Part shown: piece after piece, positions 55,244-63,939 of the stretch
How the letters are laid out: each line of letters starts with the position of its first letter
How positions within the stretch are numbered: the first letter of the stretch is position 1
Assembly (NCBI GenBank): GCA_029259715.1
Contig: JAJDEP010000005.1
Location: 597,833-661,832, forward strand
Reading direction: 5' to 3'
Length of the DNA: 64,000 nt
Origin: Planctomycetota bacterium
Lineage (GTDB): Bacteria > Planctomycetota > B15-G4
Program-made: the position numbers and the translations under genes
The notes under the pieces: model-generated
Seen by the model: only the letters and a program-made list of their open reading frames with translations
Database searches by the model: none
Told to the model about the DNA's origin: nothing

Positions 55244-56407
55244 TCAGCGCCCCCCCGCCCCCCTCCCGAAGCGCTTGCCGGCCGCGCTCCTGAGTCGCCG
55301 GACGGCGGCCCGAACGGTGGCCGTCGTGTCGCCTCCGGTGCGTTCGAGCAGGGCATCGCCGAGCACCAGCGCGACCATGGCCTCCGCCACCACGGCCGCC
55401 GCCGGGACCGCGGTCACGTCCGTCCGCTCCACATGGGCCCGTGCCGCCCGATCGGCGGCGTAGTCCCAGCTCGGGAGGGCCGAAGGCAGGGTCGAGAGGG
55501 GCTTCATGTAGGTCCGGACGACCACCGGCTCGCCGTTGGTCATGCCGGCTTCGAGCCCGCCGGCCCGGTTTCCGCGTCGGGACGGGCCCTTGGGACCGGG
55601 TCGCCCCACCGGATCATGGACCGCCGACCCCCGCTCGGAGGCAGCGGCCAACCCGTCCCCGATCTCCACCGCCTTCATGGCCGGGATCGAGAGCATGGCC
55701 GCCCCCAGGCGGGCATCGAGCCGGCTGTCCAACTCGTCCAGGCTGCCCAAACCCGGCGGCACGCCGAAAGCTCGCACCTCCACCACCCCGCCCAGCGAAT
55801 CCCCGGCCCGGCGAGCCCGGTCGACCGCCTGCTTGAGCGGCGCCTCGGCCTCACGGTCCAATTGGTGGAAGGGCGACCGATCCCGGCGCCGCACGAGGGC
55901 CGGGCGGTTGGCCCAGCTGCGGGGCGGCCGGACGGCCACGCCCCCGAGCGCGGTCACGTGCCCGAAGATGTCGACGCCCAGATCCTCCAGGAACTGGGCC
56001 AGCAACGCCCCGGCGGCCACGCGCGCCGCGGTCTCCCGCGCCGAGGCCCGCTCGAGGACGCCGCGCATGTCCGAGGTGTCGTACTTCTGCCCGCCGGCCA
56101 GGTCTCCGTGCCCTGGGCGCGGGCAGGTCACCGGCGGCTTCTCGTCGAGGCTGTCGTCGACGTTCCAGACGACCAGCACGAGCGGCGCCCCCGTGGTGCG
56201 GCCCCGGTGGAGCCCCGAGAGCACGTCGACCCGGTCGTGCTCCAGCTTCTGGCGGGCGCTGCGCCCGTATCCGGCCTGGCGCCGGGCCAGGAAGGCGTCG
56301 ATTGCGGCGGTGTCGAGCCGCCAACCGGCGGGGAACCCCGAGACCCGGGCCACCATCCCCCGTCCGTGGGACTCGCCCGCCGTGGCAACCCTCAAGCGTC
56401 GGAACAT
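55244..56407 (-). CDS. aroC: Chorismate synthase
   Basis: 387 aa. It converts 5-enolpyruvylshikimate-3-phosphate to chorismate with reduced FMN, the last common step of aromatic synthesis. The signature TAGESHGRGMVARVSGFPAG at the N-terminus, the RPGHGDLAGGQKY segment, the RASARETAARVAAGA helix and GGLEAGMTNGEPVVVR are conserved. ATG 56407 is the family start (MFRRLRVATAGESHG). It is transcribed alone and divergent from the PLP gene, 157 nt away. Its stop is 41 nt from the tRNA-operon promoter. Confidence 0.96.
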   Translation of the reverse strand: MFRRLRVATAGESHGRGMVARVSGFPAGWRLDTAAIDAFLARRQAGYGRSARQKLEHDRVDVLSGLHRGRTTGAPLVLVVWNVDDSLDEKPPVTCPRPGHGDLAGGQKYDTSDMRGVLERASARETAARVAAGALLAQFLEDLGVDIFGHVTALGGVAVRPPRSWANRPALVRRRDRSPFHQLDREAEAPLKQAVDRARRAGDSLGGVVEVRAFGVPPGLGSLDELDSRLDARLGAAMLSIPAMKAVEIGDGLAAASERGSAVHDPVGRPGPKGPSRRGNRAGGLEAGMTNGEPVVVRTYMKPLSTLPSALPSWDYAADRAARAHVERTDVTAVPAAAVVAEAMVALVLGDALLERTGGDTTATVRAAVRRLRSAAGKRFGRGAGGR

Positions 56408-56564
56408 CGCGGCATCAGACCATCGACGCCGCGGGGGTGTCCAGAGAGGCCGTTTGAGGCGCCCGACGTTCGCTCCTATCCTCAGCCCGCCGCGCTCACT
56501 CGGTCGCACGGCTCGATCGGATCGCCCGACGCGCGATCCCACGACCCAGTCCCCGGAGCAACCC

Positions 56565-57710
56565 GTGAAGTTCGCCACCCTCGCCGTGCACGCCGGCAAC
56601 GCGCCCGATCCCGCCTACGGTGCGGTCATGCCCCCCATCTATGCCACATCGACGTACGTGCAGCGTGCCCCGGCCGAACCCATGGTGGAGGGCTACGACT
56701 ATTCGCGGGCCGCCAACCCCACGCGCTCGGCGCTGCAGGAGAACCTGGCCGCCCTCGAAGGAGCGAAGCACGGGTTCGCCTTCAGCAGCGGCCTCGCGGC
56801 GACCCACGCCCTGCTCTCGCAGATGCGCCCGGGTGACCACGTCGTCTGCGGCAACGACTTGTACGGCGGGACGTTCCGCATGTTCCGCAGCGCCTTCGAG
56901 CCGTTCGGCATCGAGTTCTCCGTGGTCGACACCACCGACCTCAAGGCCCTCGAGCAGGCGCTGGCGAAGCCGACACGCCTGCTGTGGCTGGAGACGCCGA
57001 CCAATCCGCTGCTGCGCATCACCGATCTCGAAGCCGCCGCCGCACTGGCCCACGCCGCCGGCGCCCTGGTGGCCTGCGACAACACCTTCGCCTCGTCGTA
57101 TCTGCAGCAGCCCCTGACCCTCGGGTGCGACGTCGTGATGCACAGCGCGACCAAGTACCTCGGCGGACACAGCGACGTCGTGCTCGGCGCCCTCTGCACC
57201 AACGACGACGCGCTCGCGGAGAAGCTGGGCTTCCAGCAGCTCTCGGTGGGCGCCGTGCCCGGGCCCTTCGACTGCTTCCTCGTGTTGCGCGGCACGAAGA
57301 CGCTCCCCTTGCGCATGGAGGCCCATTGCCGCAACGCGCGGCGGATCGCCGGCTTCCTCGCGGACCACTCCCGCGTCGCGAGCGTGTTCTATCCCGGCCT
57401 GCCCGACCACCCGGGCCACGACATCGCCGCGCGGCAGATGCGCGACTTCGGCGGCATGCTCTCCTTCGTGCTGAAGGCGAGCGTCGAGGAAGCCAAGCAA
57501 CTCACCACGCGCACGAAGATCTTCGCCCTGGCGGAGAGCCTGGGGGGCGTGGAGTCGCTCATCGAGCACCCGCCGTCCATGACCCACGCGTCCATCCCCG
57601 CCGAGCAACGCCGCGCCGCGGGCCTCGACGACGGACTCATCCGCCTGTCGGTGGGCATCGAGGACATCGACGACCTGCTCGGGGACCTCGACCAGGCGCT
57701 CGCGGGCTGA
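56565..57710 (+). CDS. Cys/Met metabolism PLP-dependent enzyme (cystathionine gamma-synthase/lyase type)
   Basis: A 381-aa fold-type I enzyme. The PLP lysine is K197 in HSATKYLGGHSD. The N-terminal YDYSRAANPTRSALQ and the GLAATHAL, ETPTNPLLR and AESLGGVESLIEHPPSMTH segments are typical of the MetB/MetC/CGL family. Transsulfuration direction cannot be set from sequence alone, so no metB or metC symbol is given. GTG start at 56565 with GGAG 6 nt upstream. It stands alone, divergent from aroC and convergent with the HU gene. Confidence 0.94.
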   Translation: MKFATLAVHAGNAPDPAYGAVMPPIYATSTYVQRAPAEPMVEGYDYSRAANPTRSALQENLAALEGAKHGFAFSSGLAATHALLSQMRPGDHVVCGNDLYGGTFRMFRSAFEPFGIEFSVVDTTDLKALEQALAKPTRLLWLETPTNPLLRITDLEAAAALAHAAGALVACDNTFASSYLQQPLTLGCDVVMHSATKYLGGHSDVVLGALCTNDDALAEKLGFQQLSVGAVPGPFDCFLVLRGTKTLPLRMEAHCRNARRIAGFLADHSRVASVFYPGLPDHPGHDIAARQMRDFGGMLSFVLKASVEEAKQLTTRTKIFALAESLGGVESLIEHPPSMTHASIPAEQRRAAGLDDGLIRLSVGIEDIDDLLGDLDQALAG

Positions 57711-57748
57711 CCCCGCCCCCAGCGTTCAAGCCGTCCGGGCTCGCCGGA

Positions 57749-57769
57749 GGCCGAAGGGCCCACTCGGCC
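57749..57769. terminator. Stem-loop between convergent genes
   Basis: An inverted repeat GGCCGA/TCGGCC with a 9-nt loop lies in the 65-nt gap between the PLP gene (plus) and the HU gene (minus). It could act for both strands, but the stem is only 6 bp and no U-tract is present. Confidence 0.3.
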
Positions 57770-57775
57770 CCGGGT

Positions 57776-58084
57776 CTACTCGTCCTCGGGCTCTTCGGGG
57801 ACGTCGGTGACGCACTCGCGCATCACCCGGCCCACCTTGAACTTCACCACCCGCTTGGGCGGGACGTCGACCTTCTCGAGGGTGCGCGGGTTCTGGGCCC
57901 GGCGTGCGCGGCGCGCCTTGACCTCGAACACGCCGAAGTCCCGGAACTCCAGGCGGTTGCCTCGGCTCAGCTCGCCGATGATCTCGTCCAGGAACATCTG
58001 GATGATGCTCTTGGTGACGACCTTGGTCTCGCCGGTGCGTTCGGCGATCCGATTCACCAGATCCTTCTTGGTGATGGTCACCAC
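57776..58084 (-). CDS. HU/IHF-family nucleoid DNA-binding protein
   Basis: About 102 aa from GTG 58084. The domain begins TITKKDLVNRIAERTGETK, and the signature EFRDFGVFEVKARRARRAQN-type arm with the conserved Asn-Pro (QNPRT) follows. The C-terminus is KRVVKFKVGRVMREC plus an acidic tail. It wraps or bends DNA as a dimer. A TTG at 58123 behind GGGGGAAG would add 13 residues. Starts upstream of 58228 are excluded by the promoter at 58235-58263. Whether it is HU or an IHF-like paralogue is not decided. Confidence 0.9.
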   Translation of the reverse strand: MVTITKKDLVNRIAERTGETKVVTKSIIQMFLDEIIGELSRGNRLEFRDFGVFEVKARRARRAQNPRTLEKVDVPPKRVVKFKVGRVMRECVTDVPEEPEDE

Positions 58085-58234
58085 CGGGCTCGTTTCGGAT
58101 TCGGCGTCCGTCGACTGATCCAAGACCGCTTCCCCCCGGGCGGCGGCCCGCCCGTCCCCCCAAGGGACGGCGACCGTGGCCGCGGCACCTGCGCCATGGA
58201 AGGCACTAAGTACCTGCAAAGAATGGACTTGGCG

Positions 58235-58263
58235 AGAATAGACCGCGTCAGCCACCCAGTCAA
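58235..58263 (-). promoter_or_regulatory. Sigma70-type promoter of the HU gene
   Basis: On the minus strand TTGACT (58258-58263), 17-bp spacer, TATTCT (58235-58240). Transcription would begin near 58228, giving a 5' leader of 100-150 nt. It shares GCCGTGTTGACT with the tRNA-tuf promoter. It lies between dtd and the HU gene, starting within 20 nt of the dtd stop. Confidence 0.68.
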
Positions 58264-58280
58264 CACGGCGCGCACGACCG

Positions 58281-58733
58281 TCAGCCGGGACGCACGCTGC
58301 TGTCGATGATCAGCGTGAAGGGGCCGTCGTTGGCCAGTTCCACGCTCATGTCGGCACCGAAGACCCCCTCTTCCACGAGCAGCCCCGCCCGGCGCAGCCC
58401 CGCCGCGAAGCGCTCGGTGAGCGCGCGCCCGTGCTCGGGGGCGGCGGCGGCCACGAAGGACGGTCGCCGACCCTTGCGCACGTCGGCGGCCAGGGTGAAC
58501 TGGGGTACGACGAGCACCGCGCCGCCCACGTCGTGCAGCGCGAGGTTGGTGCGCCCGTCTGTGTCCTCGAAGACCCGCAGGCCGGCCACCTTCTCCGCCA
58601 GCCAGTCGGCGTCGGCCTCGGCGTCCCCCACCACGCCGCAGACCAACAAGCACAGGCCCCGGTCGATGACGCCCACCGTCTCCCCGCCCACGCTCACCGC
58701 GGCCCGGGTGACCCGCTGCAGGACGACGATCAA
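58281..58733 (-). CDS. dtd: D-aminoacyl-tRNA deacylase
   Basis: A 150-aa dimeric proofreading enzyme that removes D-amino acids (and Gly from tRNA-Ala) from tRNA. The active-site motifs are PQFTL (usually SQFTL) and NDGPFT, the Gly-cisPro chiral-selectivity loop. MIVVLQRVTRAAVSV is the family N-terminus. TTG start at 58733, overlapping the trpS stop as TTGA, so the two translation-quality genes are coupled. The Ser-to-Pro change in the first motif is worth noting. Confidence 0.93.
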   Translation of the reverse strand: MIVVLQRVTRAAVSVGGETVGVIDRGLCLLVCGVVGDAEADADWLAEKVAGLRVFEDTDGRTNLALHDVGGAVLVVPQFTLAADVRKGRRPSFVAAAAPEHGRALTERFAAGLRRAGLLVEEGVFGADMSVELANDGPFTLIIDSSVRPG

Positions 58734-59746
58734 CGGCTCTCGACGGGACCGCCGGCCATGCCCACCGCCTCGCGCGCCGCGCCCACCACGGCCCGGGCCT
58801 GCCGGCGGGCGCGTCGGGCCCCGGTGGCCAGCACGTCCTCGACGAAGCCGGCGTCCGCCACGAGCTCGGCCCGACGCTCACGCGCCGCGCCGAAGTGCTC
58901 GTCGAGGGCGGCCAGCAACGCCTTCTTCGCATCCCCGTAGCCGTAGCCCCCCGCCCGCAGGCGCCCGGCCATCTCCTCGGCCTGGTCGGCGCTCGCCACG
59001 AGCTTGTAGATCTGCCAGACGTTGCAGGCCTCGGGATCCTTGGCGTCATCGACGCCCGCCGAGTCGGTGACGATGGACATGACCGACTTCTTGAGCGGCT
59101 TGCCCTGCCCGAAGATCGGGATGGTGTTGTCGTACGACTTCGACATCTTCTGGCCGTCGGTACCGGGCACCAGGGCCGCACCGGTGGCCAGGCGCGGCTC
59201 CGGACGACGGAACACCTTGGCCCCGTAGGCCGCATGGAACGACTCGGCCATGTCCTGGGCCATCTCGATGTGCTGGACCTGGTCCTTCCCCACGGGCACC
59301 AGGTCCGAGCGGAAGGCCAGGATGTCGGCCGCCATGAGCACCGGATAGAGGAACAGCCCGGCCCGCGGCGTGATGCCCTTGGCCACCTTGTCCTTGTAGC
59401 TGTGGGCCCGCTCGAGCAGGCCCATCCCGGTGACCGTGGAGAGCAGCCAGGTGAGCTCGCAGACCTCGGGCACGTCCGACTGGCGCCAGAACACGGCGCG
59501 CTCGGGATCGAGGCCCAGGGCCAGGTAGTCCAGCGCGACATCCGACACCATGCGCGCGAATTCCGTCCGGTCTTGGACGGTGGTCAGGGCGTGGTAGTCG
59601 GCGATGAAGTAATACGCCTCGCCCTCGTCCTGCAGCTCGATGTGCTGGCGGATGGCGCCGAAGTAGTTGCCGAGGTGCAGGAGTCCGCTGGGTTGCACGC
59701 CCGAGAGGATGCGCTTGGCCCTCTGGTCTGCCCCGGCGGCGCTCAT
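58730..59746 (-). CDS. trpS: Tryptophanyl-tRNA synthetase
   Basis: A 338-aa class Ic synthetase charging tRNA-Trp. SGVQPSGLLHLGN carries the HIGH-type motif (24-27), and KMSKS is at 200-204. The dimer-interface helix region WLLSTVTGMGLLERAHSYKD is conserved. The C-terminal anticodon-binding helices are Ala/Arg-rich. ATG 59746; its stop overlaps dtd. The cognate tRNA gene is in this window at 52866-52942. Confidence 0.97.
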   Translation of the reverse strand: MSAAGADQRAKRILSGVQPSGLLHLGNYFGAIRQHIELQDEGEAYYFIADYHALTTVQDRTEFARMVSDVALDYLALGLDPERAVFWRQSDVPEVCELTWLLSTVTGMGLLERAHSYKDKVAKGITPRAGLFLYPVLMAADILAFRSDLVPVGKDQVQHIEMAQDMAESFHAAYGAKVFRRPEPRLATGAALVPGTDGQKMSKSYDNTIPIFGQGKPLKKSVMSIVTDSAGVDDAKDPEACNVWQIYKLVASADQAEEMAGRLRAGGYGYGDAKKALLAALDEHFGAARERRAELVADAGFVEDVLATGARRARRQARAVVGAAREAVGMAGGPVESR

Positions 59747-59848
59747 GCTCGGAAGGTAGCAGACCCGACTCCCGGATCGAATCGCCCCCTCACGACCCGG
59801 CGGGACGACGGTGGATCGCGGAGGCCCGAGGCGTCATCGTGGCCCCGC

Positions 59849-61321
59849 ATGGGCCTCCCCACCCGGTTGACGGCGACGCTCGCCGCGCTCTTCTCTGCGC
59901 TCGCCTCCGCGTTCATGGTGACGGGCTGCACGGGCCTGCCCGAGCTCGACCTCAATCCGTTCGTGCGCGTGGCCCATCTGCCCGACGGCGTCGTGGAGAT
60001 CGAGGCCCTCGGCCCCTTCGTCGACATCCACTCGGGACCCGAGGGGCTGTCCCACGCCGTGCGGCCCTTCTATCAGCACAAGGCCTTCGGGGACGACTCG
60101 CTCACCGACGTGTTCGCGCCCTTCTACCGGCACCGGCGCAGCGACTCGGGGACGCGCTGGAAGATCTGGCCGCTGGTGTACAGCGACTCCCGCATCGACG
60201 GACCCGACGGCCCGGAGTGGGATGCGGCGCTGATCCCCTTCCTCTGGATGGGCAGCGGCCCCCAGGACGGCGACGGCTACTTCGCCTTCTGGCCTCTGGC
60301 GGGGCGCCTGCGCAACCTGTTCGGCCTCGAGACCTACGACTTCCTGCTCTGGCCGTTCTTCATGCGCACGCGCATGGACATCTCGGAGCCCTCGACCTCG
60401 TGGACCGTGATGCTGCTCGGCGGCTGGACGACGGGCGGCCCCCGCGACGGCAGCTGGCGCCTGCTGCCCTTCTATCGGCACCGCCTGCAGCGCAACGCCG
60501 AGGGCGAACTGGTGGTCGACCAGCACAGCGCGCCGTGGCCCTTCTACACCTGGGGCTACGACCACCTCGACAGCGAGACGCCTTCGGACCGCAAAGGCCT
60601 GTGGCCACTGTGGTCGCACGAGTCGTCCGACGCCTGGACCAAGACCACCGTCCTGTGGCCCTTCTTCCGCTACAACCGCGAGCGTGTCGTCGACGATCCC
60701 GACTTCCTCTATCATCTGCCGTGGCCGTTCTTCCAGAGTTCACGGACCGGCACCTCCGAGCGTTTCACCCTGTTTCCGCTCTACTCGCGATTCGATTCGG
60801 AAACGCTCTCCTCCCGAGCCTTCCTCACGGTGTTCGTCCGCGACATGCGCTGGCCTGGACTCGATGCCGAACCTGAACAGAGGGTCACCGACGTGTTCCC
60901 CTTCTGGCACTCATGGTGGGCTCAGCGGCACGCGGGCCGCGTGACCAACGAGCAGGCCTGGCCCCTCTACCACCGCGAGACCGAACCGGGCGGTCGCGAG
61001 GACTTCGCCCTGCCCTCGTTCGTGCCCGGGCGCCACGTCGACGTGCTGCAGCCGGTGGACGAGAGCTGGACCCCCATCTTCGCCCTGTGGAGCAAGCGCA
61101 CCGACGGCGAGACCACCGACCGCCGCTACGCCTTCGACCTGGTCCAATGGCGCACGGGCCCCGAAGGCACGCGCATCTCGGTGCCGTTCTTCTACAGCCG
61201 CCGGCCCGACGGCGACGGCCACCACCGCGACGCCTGGCTGTGGGGCGCGGTCACCACTCGAGACAACGCCGACGGCCTGAGCTCGGTTTCCCTGCTGGGG
61301 TTCGACCTGTGGCAGCGCTGA
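59849..61321 (+). CDS. Uncharacterised lipoprotein with many W/x-P-F/L-aromatic repeats
   Basis: A 490-aa predicted lipoprotein: signal FSALASAFMVTGC with lipobox Cys27. The mature protein consists of about fifteen short motifs of the form aromatic/aliphatic-P-F/L-aromatic (RPFY, APFY, WPLV, IPFL, WPFF, LPFY, WPFY, WPLW, WPFF, FPLY, FPFW, WPLY, VPFF), spaced roughly 20-40 residues and separated by polar loops. This fits a beta-rich repeat fold such as an outer-membrane barrel or beta-solenoid. The function is unknown. mlaE follows within 6 nt (or overlaps), so it is probably co-expressed with the MlaEFD lipid transporter. ATG 59849 has no clear SD. Confidence 0.85.
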   Translation: MGLPTRLTATLAALFSALASAFMVTGCTGLPELDLNPFVRVAHLPDGVVEIEALGPFVDIHSGPEGLSHAVRPFYQHKAFGDDSLTDVFAPFYRHRRSDSGTRWKIWPLVYSDSRIDGPDGPEWDAALIPFLWMGSGPQDGDGYFAFWPLAGRLRNLFGLETYDFLLWPFFMRTRMDISEPSTSWTVMLLGGWTTGGPRDGSWRLLPFYRHRLQRNAEGELVVDQHSAPWPFYTWGYDHLDSETPSDRKGLWPLWSHESSDAWTKTTVLWPFFRYNRERVVDDPDFLYHLPWPFFQSSRTGTSERFTLFPLYSRFDSETLSSRAFLTVFVRDMRWPGLDAEPEQRVTDVFPFWHSWWAQRHAGRVTNEQAWPLYHRETEPGGREDFALPSFVPGRHVDVLQPVDESWTPIFALWSKRTDGETTDRRYAFDLVQWRTGPEGTRISVPFFYSRRPDGDGHHRDAWLWGAVTTRDNADGLSSVSLLGFDLWQR

Positions 61322-61326
61322 CCGAC

Positions 61327-62118
61327 ATGCTCGCCGAGCAGGGCCGGGGCCTGCGGCGCTCCATCGGCGACGCGGGCTATGCCCTGCGCATCCTGTTCCA
61401 CAGCGCGGCGCGGCTGATTCCCGATCTGCCCCTGCGCTGGCGCTTCGTGCGCGACCAGTTCGTCGTGTGCGCCATCGCGCCGCTGCCGGTCGTCGGTGTG
61501 GTGGGCCTGTTCACCGGCATGATCCTGGCCCTGCAGCTCGGCCTCGAGCTGGCCACCTACGGCCAGGCCGAGCAGCTCAGCAACGTCATCGCCCCCACCC
61601 TGTTCCGGGAGATGGGCCCGTTCATGACGGGCATGATCCTCACGGCGTCGGTGGGCTCGGCCATGGCCGCCGAGATCGCCACCATGGCGGTCAGCGAAGA
61701 GATCGACGGGCTCGAGTGCCTCTCCATCGACACGGTCTCCTTCCTGGCCCTGCCGCGCATCCTCGCCCTCACGCTGTGGGCGCCGGTGCTGACCTTCGTC
61801 GGTTGCGTGCTGGGCGTCGTCGGCGGCGGGATCGTGAGCCTGACCCAACTCTCGGTGCCCCTGACGGTCTACTACCGCAACGTGCGCGAGTCGCTCCAGG
61901 CCGACCCCGGCTTCGGCGGCTTCCCCGAGGAGATCTACACCGGCCTGCTCAAGGCGGTGGTCTTCGGGATCATCATCTCGACGGTGTCGTGCGCCGTGGG
62001 CATGCGCACCCGCGGCGGCGCCCTCGGCGTCGGCCGGGCCGTGCGCGCCGACGTCGTGCGCTGCTTCCTGCTGATCATCGTCACCGGCTACTACCTGACC
62101 TGGTTCTTCTTCAAGTGA
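61327..62118 (+). CDS. mlaE: ABC lipid transporter permease MlaE/YrbE family
   Basis: A 263-aa inner-membrane permease of the MlaFEDB-type system that moves phospholipids between the inner and outer membranes. The family core GLFTGMILALQLGLELATYG, EMGPFMTGMILTASVGSAMA and the EEIDGLECLSID loop are present, with about five to six membrane helices. The start is ATG 61327 or a GTG at 61309 preceded by GGGG. Its stop overlaps the mlaF start (GTGA). Confidence 0.95.
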   Translation: MLAEQGRGLRRSIGDAGYALRILFHSAARLIPDLPLRWRFVRDQFVVCAIAPLPVVGVVGLFTGMILALQLGLELATYGQAEQLSNVIAPTLFREMGPFMTGMILTASVGSAMAAEIATMAVSEEIDGLECLSIDTVSFLALPRILALTLWAPVLTFVGCVLGVVGGGIVSLTQLSVPLTVYYRNVRESLQADPGFGGFPEEIYTGLLKAVVFGIIISTVSCAVGMRTRGGALGVGRAVRADVVRCFLLIIVTGYYLTWFFFK

Positions 62119-62870
62119 TCCGCCTCGAGAACGTGTGCAAGGCCTTCGGGTCCAACGTGGTGCTGGACGGCTTCGCGCTCGAGATCGCGCAGGGCGAGAC
62201 CGTCGTCGTCCTCGGTCGGTCGGGTTCGGGCAAGAGCGTCATGCTCAAGCACATCGTCGGCCTGATCCGCCCCGACTCCGGCCACGTGTTCGTCGACGAC
62301 GTGGACGTGGCCGCCGCCGACGCCAAGAGCCTGCGCGCCGTCCGCCGCCGCGTGGCCCTGCTATTCCAGACCGGCGCCCTGGTCAACTGGATGAGCGTGC
62401 GGGCCAACGTCGCGCTGCCCCTCGTCGAGCGCCGCCAGCTCAAGCGGGCCGAGATCAACCAACGCGTCGAGGAGGTCCTCGCCAAGCTGGAGATGCTCGA
62501 CGCCGCCGACCGGCTGCCCGGAGAGATCTCGGGCGGCATGCGCAAACGGGCCGCCCTGGCGCGGGTGCTGGTACAGGACCCCGCCGCGATCCTCTACGAC
62601 GAGCCCACCGCCGGCCTCGACCCGATCCTGGCCCGCACGGTCGCGGCCCTGATCCAGGACGTCCAGGTCGACCGGCACAACACCGCCCTGGTCGTGACCC
62701 ACGACCTCGAACTCGCGTTCGCCATCGCCGACCGGATCGGCCTGCACTCCGAGGGCCGCCTCGTTGAGCTCGGCCCTCCCGATGTGTTCCGCAAAAGCCA
62801 ACATCCCATCGTGCGGTCGTTCCTCGACGGCACCATGCGCACAGCCGCCTCGGGCGGAGGAAACCCATGA
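62115..62870 (+). CDS. mlaF: ABC lipid transporter ATPase MlaF family
   Basis: A 251-aa nucleotide-binding subunit. Walker A GRSGSGKS (34-41), signature ISGGMRKRAALARVL, Walker B ILYDEPTAGLD and the H-loop VVTHD are all intact. The Met after SGG is characteristic of the Mce/Mla ATPases. GTG start at 62115 overlapping mlaE, and an ATGA overlap into mlaD. No mlaB-type STAS gene lies within the operon seen here. Confidence 0.95.
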   Translation: MIRLENVCKAFGSNVVLDGFALEIAQGETVVVLGRSGSGKSVMLKHIVGLIRPDSGHVFVDDVDVAAADAKSLRAVRRRVALLFQTGALVNWMSVRANVALPLVERRQLKRAEINQRVEEVLAKLEMLDAADRLPGEISGGMRKRAALARVLVQDPAAILYDEPTAGLDPILARTVAALIQDVQVDRHNTALVVTHDLELAFAIADRIGLHSEGRLVELGPPDVFRKSQHPIVRSFLDGTMRTAASGGGNP

Positions 62871-63913
62871 ACAGCCGCTTCACCGACATCCTGCTCGGCC
62901 TGCTCTTCTTCGGCACGCTCATCGGCCTCGGCGTCGTCACCATCGGCGTCTCCGACCTGACCTTCATCGGCATGGGCCCGCCGAAGTACGACGTCGAGAT
63001 CTTCAGCCCCGACGTGGGCTACCTGCGACCGGGCGATCCGATCCTGCTCCACGGTATGCCGGCCGGGAAGGTGCTCGACATCCAGCGCATGGCCGACCCC
63101 GTCAACCACGTCGAGGACAACGGCCGCAACCTGGCGCTGACCATCGCCGTCAGCGTGCGCATGGAACTCGACCCCTACGACATCCTCGGGGTCGACCACC
63201 GCATCTACATCGAGGACCGCGGCATGCTCGGCGGGCGCCTGCTGCGCATCGAGGCCGGCTCTGCCCAACCCCTCATCGCCCGGGGCAGCATCCTCATCGC
63301 CCGCAGCAGCCAGTCCCTGTGGCAGACAGGCACCGAGGTCATCTCGGAGAACCGCGCCTCCATCCGCGAGATCCTCGAGGACCTGTCGGACTTCACCGCA
63401 CGCGTCGAGGCGGGCGACGGCCTCCTGGGCGCCCTCATGTATGACGAGGAGCTGCTCGAGCACTGGCAGACCCTGTCGTCGAACCTGCGCGAGAGCAGCG
63501 AGCGCCTGGAACGCGGCGAAGGCCTGCTCGGGCGGTTGCTCCAGGACGACAGCCTCTACATCGACGCCCAGAGCGTCGTCGACAACGCCGAGTCCATCAC
63601 CGACGACCTCAAGCTCGTGAGCGAGCGACTGCTCGATGTCTCGGGCCGCATGGAGCGGGGCGAGGGCACGCTCGGTCGCCTCTTCTCCGAGGATGCGGAG
63701 GTCTACGGACAGATCGAGACCATCGTCGACGACATCGAGGGCTTCACCTCCAAGCTCAACGCCGGAGGCGGCGTGCTCGGCACCCTCGTCACCGATGACC
63801 AGCTCGCCGACGACCTGCGCGACATCATCAAGCAGATGCGGGGGCTCATCGAGGACGCCCGGGAGACCTCGCCGGTGGCCGATGTGGGGAGCTTTCTCTT
63901 CGGGACCTTCTAG
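62867..63913 (+). CDS. mlaD: MCE-domain periplasmic lipid-binding protein MlaD family
   Basis: 348 aa with one N-terminal membrane helix (~9-30) and one MCE domain (~38-140, VEIFSPDVGYLRPGDPILLHG...) that would form a hexameric ring on the MlaEF complex. The long C-terminal region is helical and contains three to four GxGLLGxL-type repeats (GDGLLGALMYDE, GEGLLGRLLQDD, GEGTLGRLFSED, GGGVLGTLVTDD) about 45 residues apart. These suggest a coiled tube that could span the periplasm. It overlaps mlaF (ATGA) and ends before the poor-quality window end. Confidence 0.94.
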   Translation: MNSRFTDILLGLLFFGTLIGLGVVTIGVSDLTFIGMGPPKYDVEIFSPDVGYLRPGDPILLHGMPAGKVLDIQRMADPVNHVEDNGRNLALTIAVSVRMELDPYDILGVDHRIYIEDRGMLGGRLLRIEAGSAQPLIARGSILIARSSQSLWQTGTEVISENRASIREILEDLSDFTARVEAGDGLLGALMYDEELLEHWQTLSSNLRESSERLERGEGLLGRLLQDDSLYIDAQSVVDNAESITDDLKLVSERLLDVSGRMERGEGTLGRLFSEDAEVYGQIETIVDDIEGFTSKLNAGGGVLGTLVTDDQLADDLRDIIKQMRGLIEDARETSPVADVGSFLFGTF

Positions 63914-63919
63914 GTCCCG
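63901..63919 (+). other. Perfect stem-loop spanning the mlaD stop codon
   Basis: CGGGACCT/AGGTCCCG forms an 8-bp stem with a 3-nt loop, and the TAG stop at 63911-63913 begins at the last loop base. It could slow ribosomes or mark the mRNA end. The sequence just beyond is suspect, so an end-of-contig artefact cannot be excluded. Confidence 0.4.
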
Positions 63920-63939
63920 GCGGAGGGGCCGGGGTGGGG

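Noticed and set aside
58085..58255. Longer HU-family protein starting at GTG 58255
   Set aside because: The start lies upstream of the -10 element of the predicted promoter, and the extra residues are not HU-like.
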